From DATKRB01 sp963794215 (GTDB lineage: Bacteria; Actinomycetota; Acidimicrobiia; Acidimicrobiales; RAAP-2), in the NCBI GenBank assembly GCA_963794215.1, contig CAWCCQ010000009.1:139653-203652 (forward strand): a stretch of 64,000 nucleotides of DNA. Reading direction: 5' to 3'. Position 1 is the first letter of the stretch; every line of letters begins with the position of its first letter. This document shows positions 54,817 to 63,101 of the stretch, piece by piece. Position numbers and translations under genes: made by a program. The notes under the pieces were generated by a model. The model saw nothing but the letters and a program-made list of their open reading frames with translations. It was not told the DNA's origin and searched no databases.

Positions 54817-55781
54817 CACAGCGCCTTCTGCCCATCGACGCGTCCACGTACCAGCCTCACTCGCTCCATCGCTCCGACCGCTGCTGGACCGAGACGAATT
54901 GCTACGTGGACGTCTGGATCGAGGTGCTCCACGCCCTAGGACTCGATCCGACGGCGGCCGGAGCGTTCACGCTCAGCACAGACTTCGAGGGCGACCAGTG
55001 GACGTTCTTCAAGTTCCCTCCCGAAGATCTCCGCTCCCTCTACGGCATCGAAGTCTCAGAGATGAACGCCTGGCGACCCATCGTGGACCATGTGTGCGAG
55101 CAACTCGAACTGGGTCGGCTGCTCACCGTCGAGGCCGACTCATGGTTCCTCCCCGACACCCACGGGATCGCCTACCGGACCAAGCACGTGAAGAGCACGA
55201 TCGTGCCCCAGGCAATCGATCTCGCTGGGTGTCGCCTTGGGTACTTCCACAACGCGGGGTATTTCGAGTTGGAGGGTGAGGACTTTGCCGGTGCGCTTGG
55301 CATCGGCGTCGATGATCCGGCCCGCCTTCCCCCCTACGTGGAGCTGGTGCGCCTGGAACGACTGCGGCCCGACGGCCCGTCGTTGGCCGAGGTGGTGTCG
55401 CTGACCCGACAGCACCTGACGCGGCGGCCACCGGACAATCCCATCGCACGGATGGCAAAGCGCATCGAATCGGATCGCAGCGCGTTGGAGGGGCTTGGCA
55501 TCGACTACTTCCACGAGTACGCGTTTGGCACGTGTCGGCAATGCGGTGCCAGCGCGGATGTCGCCGCCACGTTCGTCGATTGGCTCGATGCCCGAGACGG
55601 CGGTGGCCTGCAGCCGGCGAGCGAGTCCTTCCGGCGCGTCGCCGAGGGAGCCAAGACACTGCAGTTCGGCCTGGCAAGGGTTATCTCGGGTCGACGCTTC
55701 GACGTGCAAGCAACCCTCGGCGAGATGGCCAACGCGTGGGACGGCGCGATGGACGTTCTCGGCGAGCGCTATGGCGGTTGA
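54813..55781 (+). CDS. DUF1839 family protein, possible BtrH-like aminoacyl transferase
   Basis: A 322-residue protein of the uncharacterised DUF1839 family. Its layout resembles BtrH-type cysteine acyltransferases: ETNCYVDVW (Cys30) near the N-terminus, FEGDQWTFFKFPPEDL, LLTVEADSWFLPDTHG (about 103-118), the KHVKST His125, then the GYFHNAGYFELEG segment near 143-155. BtrH moves an acyl group from an acyl carrier protein to an aminoglycoside, so an equivalent role on a glycan would fit. A later CRQCGASA pair of Cys is near residue 240. The GTG start overlaps the ligase stop (GTGA). Similarity is by eye, not by search. Confidence 0.8.
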   Translation: MTQRLLPIDASTYQPHSLHRSDRCWTETNCYVDVWIEVLHALGLDPTAAGAFTLSTDFEGDQWTFFKFPPEDLRSLYGIEVSEMNAWRPIVDHVCEQLELGRLLTVEADSWFLPDTHGIAYRTKHVKSTIVPQAIDLAGCRLGYFHNAGYFELEGEDFAGALGIGVDDPARLPPYVELVRLERLRPDGPSLAEVVSLTRQHLTRRPPDNPIARMAKRIESDRSALEGLGIDYFHEYAFGTCRQCGASADVAATFVDWLDARDGGGLQPASESFRRVAEGAKTLQFGLARVISGRRFDVQATLGEMANAWDGAMDVLGERYGG

Positions 55782-58266
55782 CCTCCTGGCGCACGCGACA
55801 TGGACATGTTGTCGTACGCCACCTGACGCTGCGGAGACGCCAACGGATTTCGAGGCGCTGGACGTTCGGTGGTACCCCGCGGTCGTGCCCGGCACGGCCG
55901 CCGCTGCGCTGCGCGCCGCAGGGGAACGCTGGGAGCACCTCGACTACGACGCGGACGATTGGTGGTTCAGGGCGAATTTCGCCGCGACCTCGCCCGGCCC
56001 GTTCGTCTTGGGCATCGGTGGTGTAGCCACACTGTCCGATCTGTGGGTCAACGGAGAGCACCGCTGGGCGGGGCAAAGCATGTTCGTGTCGTCGCGCGTC
56101 GAGCTCCCAGCGCTAGGTGCGCGCAACGAGCTGACCTTCCGATGCCGAGCCTTGAACCCTGCGCTCGCGGCGCGTCGCCCCCGGCCACACTGGCGGACGC
56201 GCCTGGTCGAGCGCCAGACGCTCCGTTATGTCCGTACGACGCTGCTCGGTCGGATCCCCGCGTGGTCGGAAGAGGCCGCGCCGGTCGGTCCTTGGCGCCC
56301 GATCACGCTGGCCGCGGCGGCCGACCGGCCCTCAGCCGAGGTGCGTCGCCTGGTCAGCTCGGTGGTCGGGTCCGAGGGCCGGCTAGAGGTGGAGCTCGAG
56401 ATTCCCGCTGGCGTGGCCGTCGCCGACGCGTCGATCCGGGTCGACGGGGTTGGCGTGGGGCTGGTGCATCGTCAAGGTGAGGGCGACACGACGGTCTTGA
56501 GCGCACAGGTGCTGGTGCCCGACGTGGAGCTCTGGTGGCCCCACACCCACGGCGAGCCCCGTCTCTACGACCTCGAGGTCGTGCTCGGGAGCGAGCACAT
56601 CGGCCTCGGTCGGATCGGGTTCCGCTCGATCGAGGCGGACCGATCCGATGGTGGCTTCGAGCTGCGCGTGAACGGTGTCCCCGTCTTCTGTCGCGGCGCC
56701 TGCTGGGTGTCACCCGACCCGGTGTCATTGACGGCACCGGGCGATGCCGTGCGCGAGGCACTCGTGGCGCTGCGCTCTGCCAACTTGAACATGGTCCGCT
56801 TGACGGGGACGATGGTCTACGAGGACCGCACCTTCTTCGATCTGTGCGACGAGCTCGGGATCCTCGTCTGGCAGGACTGCATGTTGGCCAATCTCGAGCC
56901 TCCCGATGACCCCGAGTTCCTGCAATCGCTCGAGGTCGAGTTGCACCAGGTCTTCGGGAGCCTGCAGGGTCGCCCGTCGTTGGCCGTGGTGAGCGGGGGC
57001 AGCGAGATCGAGCAGCAAGCGGCCATGGCTGGAGCCGGGCGTCTGCACTGGGTCCCGAGCGTCTTGGGAGTCCTCGTCCCCGAGGTGCTCACCAAGGTGC
57101 TGCCGGGCGTGCCCTACGTGACGTCCACGCCCACCGGCGGGGACTTGCCGTTCCAGCCCGACACGGGGATCGCCCACTACTTCGGGGTGGGCGCCTACCT
57201 GCGCCCCCTCGACGACGCTCGTCGAGCCGAGGTTCGTTTCGCTGCCGAGTGCTTGGCGTTCGCCATTCCGCCCGACCCTCGGACCGTCGACGAGTGCTTC
57301 GGCGGACCCGAAGGGGCCGGGCACCACCCGCTTTGGAAGGCCGGCGTCCCCCGGGACGCTGGAACCGGGTGGGACTTCGAGGACGTGCGGGATCACTACG
57401 TCCACCACCTCTATGGCGCGGACGTGTTGGCCGTGCGCTACGCGGATCCGGCGCGCTATTTGGACCTGGGTCGTGCCGCCGTCGCGGCGTGCATGTCGTC
57501 GGTGTTCAGCGAGTGGCGCCGGGGCGGATCGTCGTGCTCGGGCGGCATCGTGCTCAGCTGGAGGGACCTGCGGCCGGGGGCCGGCTGGGGGTTGATGGAC
57601 GCCCGTGGACGGGTCAAGGCGCCGTGGTACGTACTGCGCCGAGTGTTGGCGCCGGTGGCGTTGCTGGTCACCGACGAAGGCCTCAACGGCCTCCGCCTCC
57701 ACGTCATGAACGACCTTCCCGAGGAGCTCGTGGGGGAGGTGGCCGTCGAACTCGTCGCCGACGGGGAGCGAACGGTCGAAGAGGTGCGGGCGCCGGTGAG
57801 GGTCGGCGGCCGCGATCACCTCACGCTGGACGCCGGATCGCTCTTCGAGGGCTTCAGGGACTTGACGTTCGCCTACCGCTTCGGGGTGCCGGATCACGAC
57901 CTGGTCGTCGCCACCCTGCGCAACGGCGAGGGATCGACGCTCTCGGAGGTATCGTTCCTCCCCCTCGGCCTGGGCCGGCCGGTGGAGCCCGATGTGGGGC
58001 TCCGCGCCGTCGCCCGACCGGCTGGCGAAGGTGGCTGGATGCTCGACTGCTCGACGCGGCGACTCGCCCAGTCGGTGGTGGTGGACGTCCCCGGATTCGT
58101 TCCCAGCGACTCGTGGTTCGACCTCGCTCCGGGCCGGACCCGGACGGTCCACCTCTGTTCGACCGGCGATCGCCTGAGCCCGCGCGGGACCCTTCGAGCC
58201 CTGAACGCTCGAGCGCCAGCACCGCTCGAGGTGCCGGACGCGACAACGGAACGGGACCGGTCGTGA
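55771..58266 (+). CDS. GH2 beta-mannosidase-like glycosidase
   Basis: An 831-residue GH2 protein: sugar-binding beta-sandwich (YDADDWWFRANF, GGVATLSDLWVNGEH), immunoglobulin-like domain, TIM barrel (FCRGACWVSPDP, MVRLTGTMVYED, FFDLCDELGILVWQDCML) and C-terminal beta domains. The acid/base region reads VVSGGSEIEQQ with Glu412 where beta-mannosidases have GNNE, a Ser for Asn change; Glu493 in AAECLAF is the likely nucleophile. No signal peptide is apparent, so it may act in the cytosol. It overlaps the DUF1839 gene by 11 bases and the next by 4 (GTGA). The role could be to remodel a lipid-linked glycan. Confidence 0.87.
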   Translation: MAVDLLAHATWTCCRTPPDAAETPTDFEALDVRWYPAVVPGTAAAALRAAGERWEHLDYDADDWWFRANFAATSPGPFVLGIGGVATLSDLWVNGEHRWAGQSMFVSSRVELPALGARNELTFRCRALNPALAARRPRPHWRTRLVERQTLRYVRTTLLGRIPAWSEEAAPVGPWRPITLAAAADRPSAEVRRLVSSVVGSEGRLEVELEIPAGVAVADASIRVDGVGVGLVHRQGEGDTTVLSAQVLVPDVELWWPHTHGEPRLYDLEVVLGSEHIGLGRIGFRSIEADRSDGGFELRVNGVPVFCRGACWVSPDPVSLTAPGDAVREALVALRSANLNMVRLTGTMVYEDRTFFDLCDELGILVWQDCMLANLEPPDDPEFLQSLEVELHQVFGSLQGRPSLAVVSGGSEIEQQAAMAGAGRLHWVPSVLGVLVPEVLTKVLPGVPYVTSTPTGGDLPFQPDTGIAHYFGVGAYLRPLDDARRAEVRFAAECLAFAIPPDPRTVDECFGGPEGAGHHPLWKAGVPRDAGTGWDFEDVRDHYVHHLYGADVLAVRYADPARYLDLGRAAVAACMSSVFSEWRRGGSSCSGGIVLSWRDLRPGAGWGLMDARGRVKAPWYVLRRVLAPVALLVTDEGLNGLRLHVMNDLPEELVGEVAVELVADGERTVEEVRAPVRVGGRDHLTLDAGSLFEGFRDLTFAYRFGVPDHDLVVATLRNGEGSTLSEVSFLPLGLGRPVEPDVGLRAVARPAGEGGWMLDCSTRRLAQSVVVDVPGFVPSDSWFDLAPGRTRTVHLCSTGDRLSPRGTLRALNARAPAPLEVPDATTERDRS

Positions 58267-60092
58267 GCGAGCGCGCTGTCTGGTTCGGCTTGCCGGAGCG
58301 GCCCCTCTTCGGGTGGCTGCACATGCCCGACGACGGGCGGGCCAAAGGGGGCGTCGTGTTGTGCCCGACGCTCGGCGTGGAGGCGATGTCCGCGCATCGC
58401 GCCTTGCGCGAACTGGCCATCAGCCTCGCCGCAGCCGGCTTTGTGGCGCTCCGGTTCGACTACGAGGGCACCGGCGATTCGGCCGGCGACGCAACCGACC
58501 CAGCACTCGTGGCGGCGTGGCTGGCGAGCATCGAGTTGGCCATGGACCTCGTCCGCTCCACCGGCGCGGCGCGGTTGGGACTCGTGGGATTGCGGATCGG
58601 CGGAAGCCTCGCGGCCGTCGTGGCCCGTTCTTCGCGCGACCTGGACGCCCTGGTTCTGTGGGATCCGTGCGCGACGGGCCGGTCCTTCGTCCGCGAGCAG
58701 CAAGCGCTGAAGGAGATGAGCATCGGGCACACACCGACCGACGGGGCCCCTGAGCTGGACGACGGTGCAGTCGAGATCCTCGGATCGGTGCTGTCGGCGA
58801 GGGTCGTCGACGACCTCGGGGCGATCGAACTCGGGGCGCTCGAGGGTCCCCTGGCCCGCCAGGTGCTCGTGCTCACCCGGCCGGACCGGCCCACGCCTCG
58901 CCGCTTGACCGAGGGGTTGGGGGACGAGAACGTCGAGTGGGGCGCGGCCAAGGGGCAGGCAGAGCTGGTCGGGGTGCTGCCCGACGATGCCCGTCTGCCG
59001 GCCGAGACGATTGAGCACATCGCCACCTGGCTCGCCACACAACTCGATGGGGAGCTCGGCGAGGTGGTGGCCGTCGGGAGGATCAGCGCCGTCCTCGCCG
59101 CTGGCACGAAGGACGAGGTGGTCGAACGGGCCGTCCGCCTGGGCTCCGTGGGCCTGTTCGGCGTGGTCGCCGAACCTCCTCACGCGGTGGCCGACGGGCC
59201 TGTCGTGGTGTTTCTGAACGCGGGGTTGCTCCACCACGTCGGTCCGGCCCGCCTCTGGGTCGATCTTGCGCGCCGGTTCGCCGCGGCCGGCTTGCGCACC
59301 GTCCGGTTCGACCTGAGCGGGCTCGGCGACAGCCCGAACCGACCGGGCCAGCGACGTCACTTCAGCTACCCGAAGGAGGCCCTGAGCGACATCGAAGCGG
59401 CGCTCGTTACGATGTCGCCGGACCGACCGCTCGATGCCGTGCTGATCGGGCTTTGCGCTGGTGCGTACCATGCGATCGAAGGTGGCATCGCTTTTGGGGT
59501 GCGCGGCATCTGCGCCGTCAACCCCATCTTGCAATTCGACCCCCCCGCAGCCTGGAACGACCCCGCGGGCCCGTCCGATCGACAGGCTCTGCAGCCCTAC
59601 AGCCCATGGATCAAGTGGTTGCGTCGGTTCGACGCGCTGCAACGGTTCGGCGAACATCGGGCGCCACCGATTCTGTGGTGGATGCTCGACAAAATCGGTC
59701 TGCAACACCATCCGGCTCGGGCGTTCGAAGAGCTCGCCGTGCGGCGCGTGGACACCCTCTTGATCTGCGGCGACGTCGAGGCCCGACCGTTCCAGCGGCG
59801 AGCAAAATGGGCCATGCGCCGCCTTGTCCGCGAGGGGCACATCCACTTCGAGGTCCTGAGCGGCGCGGACCACACCCTGTTCGGCGCAAGTGCACGGGCA
59901 CGTGCGACCGCCCAGATCACCCGCCACGTGCTCGGTCGCTTTGCCACCACCGGCTCATCTCCCGAGCACGTGCCCGAGCAGCCGCCCGGGGAAACGCGCG
60001 AGCACACGCCGGTCACCCACCCGATCACCGACCTGCCGGTCGAGCATCCCTCTGCCCAAGCGGGGGTCGTCAGCAGAGGGGCAACGCCGTGA
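58263..60092 (+). CDS. Tandem alpha/beta hydrolase, exosortase-system-hydrolase-like
   Basis: A 609-residue protein with two alpha/beta-hydrolase domains. Domain 1 (about 1-265) has VVLCPTLGVEAMSAHRALRELA and VALRFDYEGTGDSAG, but the nucleophile elbow is G109-L-R111-I-G113: the Ser is replaced by Arg. Domain 2 (about 310-545) has RFDLSGLGDSPNRPG and the elbow IGLC398AGAY, a Cys nucleophile, with His537 in GADHTLFG. A GLRxG elbow is that of the exosortase-A-linked hydrolase 2 family, which occurs in polysaccharide loci. Could release or transfer acyl groups. GTGA overlaps at both ends; the C-terminal 60 residues are disordered. Confidence 0.82.
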   Translation: MSERAVWFGLPERPLFGWLHMPDDGRAKGGVVLCPTLGVEAMSAHRALRELAISLAAAGFVALRFDYEGTGDSAGDATDPALVAAWLASIELAMDLVRSTGAARLGLVGLRIGGSLAAVVARSSRDLDALVLWDPCATGRSFVREQQALKEMSIGHTPTDGAPELDDGAVEILGSVLSARVVDDLGAIELGALEGPLARQVLVLTRPDRPTPRRLTEGLGDENVEWGAAKGQAELVGVLPDDARLPAETIEHIATWLATQLDGELGEVVAVGRISAVLAAGTKDEVVERAVRLGSVGLFGVVAEPPHAVADGPVVVFLNAGLLHHVGPARLWVDLARRFAAAGLRTVRFDLSGLGDSPNRPGQRRHFSYPKEALSDIEAALVTMSPDRPLDAVLIGLCAGAYHAIEGGIAFGVRGICAVNPILQFDPPAAWNDPAGPSDRQALQPYSPWIKWLRRFDALQRFGEHRAPPILWWMLDKIGLQHHPARAFEELAVRRVDTLLICGDVEARPFQRRAKWAMRRLVREGHIHFEVLSGADHTLFGASARARATAQITRHVLGRFATTGSSPEHVPEQPPGETREHTPVTHPITDLPVEHPSAQAGVVSRGATP

Positions 60093-63000
60093 CGCCCGAT
60101 CGACCTTCTCCCAAGGGGAGTGGCGGGCGGAACAAGTCGAGCGCCTCGGGGGTTCGGGCCACGCGTGCCGCGGCCGTGCGATCGAATGGTCGGCGCGACG
60201 TGGGAGTGGCCCCCAACGAGCGCCGCCGCGCCGTGGCGTCAGGATCAGCTGGGGCGGGGCGGGGCGCGTCGAGTGCCAACGGCATTCGCGCGAGGCGCGC
60301 CGCCGCCGCCCGTGCCGGCACCCGTCTGGACGCGGCCACGCCCGTGGCCCGGGCTGCGTCGACGAAGACCACGGCACCGAAGCCGACCGCCGCCGCCGAA
60401 GTCACCCAAAGCGCCGGTCGGCCGGTCGGGCTGCTCGACGCCCCGGCGCCGCCGGTCCGTGAGCGACCGCCAACCCCGGTTCGTCAGCGCCCCATTTCCG
60501 CGCCCAACGCGAGCGCGCCGAAGGGGGACGTCTCTACGGCGCCGTTGGGCACGGTGGTCGACGTACCGGTGCCCCGAAACGGCTGGTTCACCGCAGCCGA
60601 GGTGCGGCGAGCCCGGGTGGCGGCTGACCGACCCGTTGTCGCTGAGCCCAGCGCGCCGGAGCCGTCGACCTCTCGAGCGGGGTTCGTGGCACTCGCCGTC
60701 TCGCTCGCGTTGGTGGTTCAGAGCATCGGTTACGCCATCGGGCGGAGCGGCAACGACACGACGGCACTCCGACTCTTCTTCATCGGGCTGGTCGGGATCT
60801 TCGTGCCGTGCGCCTGGCGTCTCCTCTCACCGCGGGTGGGGCGCCGCGAGCGCCTCCAGGTCGTGGTGATCCTCGGCCTGGCGTTGGTCGGCTCGACGTA
60901 CCTCGTGTCGCCGCTCATGCCGTCGAGCTTCGACGAGCTGCTCCACCAGGCCACGTTGTGGAACATCATCCATTCTCGAACGCTATTCACACAAAACGCG
61001 CTCCTTCCGGTCAGCCCCTACTATCCGGGCCTCGAGCTGGCCACCGCATCGGTCAAGTGGCTCACTGGTGTCCCGATGGTGGTCGCCGAACTGACGGTGA
61101 TCGCCGTGTCGCGCCTCATCCTCACGCTCGTGGTCTTCCTGTTCGTCGAGCGCGTCACCAAGTCGTCGTTCGCCGGTGGGGTAGGGGTCCTGGTGTACGC
61201 GGCGAGCCCGCAGTTCTACAACTTCAACGCCGCCTTTGCCTACCAGACGCTGGCGCTCGCGCTGGGCGCCGGGGCCGTCTACCTCCTGTTGAGGGAGGTC
61301 GACACCGTCTCGCCCAGGTTGAGCTGGCGGCTGGCGCTGCCCGTGGCCTGCCTGGCTGGGGTCACCGTGACTCATCACCTGGTCAGCTGGATCACAGTTG
61401 CGTTCCTGTGCGCGTGGACGGCCATCCTCTGGGCGAGCGGCAGGCGGCCGGCGGCGCGGGTGGTCGGGACCGCAAGCGCGGCGGGCCTCGTCTTCGTGGT
61501 CAGCTGGACCATCTTCAACGAGGCCCGGCTCCTCTCGTACCTCGACCCGCTCCTGAGTGCGGCGTTCGACGGGCTGGTGGGTGTCATCACCGGATCGACC
61601 GCCAAGCGCGAGCTGTTCCACACCACGGCGGCGACGGGCGGCACCCCATTTTGGCAAGAGCTGGTACTTCTCGGCTCGGCCGCGATCTTCCTCGTCCTGC
61701 TCATGATGTCGCTTTGGGCCGTGGTGTTCCGGCGTGTCCTGAGGGGTGGTGTCCAGCGGCTGTTGGCCTCCGTGGTCGCGCTCGGCTATATCGGCGTGCT
61801 CGGCTCACACTTTTCCTCGGCGAGCTCGGACGTAGGGACCAGAGCGTCGACCTTCGTCTACTTCGGCTTTGCCTTGGTCTGCGCGGCGTGGTTCGTCACC
61901 CTCCGCAAGAGGCCGCGCGTCGCGATCTCGGTCGCCGTGGCGACGGTGTGCTTCGTCGGGAGCATGATCCTCGGGACAGGACCGCAGTGGTCCTATGTGC
62001 CCGGTCGGTACATGCCCTCTGCCGACATGCGCTCGGTGGACGGTCCGTCCATCGCCGCCGCCCAGTGGGCCGCGACCAACCTTCCGGTCGGCAGTCGGAT
62101 CGCCGCCGATCGCGACAACGCAGCGTTGATGGGTGCCGTCGGACACCTCACCGCGGTCAACTCCCTTGCCACGTCGGTCAATGTCGGCGCGCTGTATTTC
62201 GATGGCATCTGGGGCCGGTATGACAACACGGTCGTGCGTCGTGGCCAAATCCGCTATCTCCTGGTGGATGATCGCCTGCTCGACGGACCGCCGGCGTACG
62301 GCTACTACATCCAAGTCGGTGAGACCCAGGGGAAGGAACGCCTGACCAAGGCCGAGCTGGCGAAGCTCGCCCACATACCCGGGGCAGTGGAGATCTACGA
62401 CAACGGACCGATCCAGATCTACGACCTCTCGAAGTTGCTGGGGCTGGCGCCAACCGTTGGTGCAGGTGGCAGCGGAGGCCTGGGCGGGGAGGGCCTGAAC
62501 TGGTTCGTGCTCGGACCAGCTCTGGCGGTGGGGCTTGTCTGGCTGCTCAGGAGGCGACCCTCGATGGAAGCCGACCGGGTCGTTCGCCGCGCTCCTGTGG
62601 GCGGTCGTGCTGGCCATCGCGGGCGCGTTTGTGCTCGCCCCGTCGGGGATCCCGATGACGCCGGTGGCGCTCGGGATTCTGGGCGTCCTCCTGTTGGTCG
62701 CGCTCCTCCGACACCCTCCCGCTGGCCGGCCGGCGCTGCTCCGGCGGGCGCGGGACTGGGGTCGCCAGGGCCACTGGGCGATGCGTGGATCGGTCGCGGT
62801 GGTGACGATGCTCGCGGTTGCCGGTGCCCTCGTCGTGGGGGTGGTATCGGCCCGTGCGTTTTGGTCTCCCTCGACCTCACTGTCGGTCGTCACCCGTCCC
62901 AACGGCACGCTGGTGGCCACGGTCGTCACCCCGCCAGGGCATGACGTGACGCTCCGTGCGTTGAGTGGGCGACGGGTGAAGTCCTCTGAGGTCCACCGCA

Positions 63001-63101
63001 GCGGGGGCACCTGGGTGGTCGACTTGCCGCGGACCGGACCGAACGTCACCAGAGTCCAGATCTCCGAGGGCGGCCGGATCCTTCGGTGGGTGAGCACATG
63101 A
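60089..63101 (+). CDS. GT-C type membrane glycosyltransferase, frameshifted near the C-terminus
   Basis: About 1003 residues after correction. The first ~200 are Ala/Arg/Pro-rich and disordered (RRAAAARAG type). Then come a dozen or more transmembrane helices with the early loop acidic pair D282-E283 (SSFDELLHQATLW), the GT-C polyprenyl-phosphate-sugar signature, and a large extracytoplasmic domain. At 62558-62560 (CCC) the frame is lost inside LLRRRP; RWKPTGSFAALLWAVVLAIAG continues in another, adding two more helices and a beta domain. Removing one C restores it. It probably polymerises or decorates a lipid-linked glycan. GTGA overlap with the hydrolase. Confidence 0.85.

Noticed and set aside
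57894..59927. A 677-codon minus-strand open frame opposite the GH2 and hydrolase genes
   Set aside because: It is antisense to genes with clear family motifs, has no recognisable domain and is of the kind produced by high-G+C codon bias.
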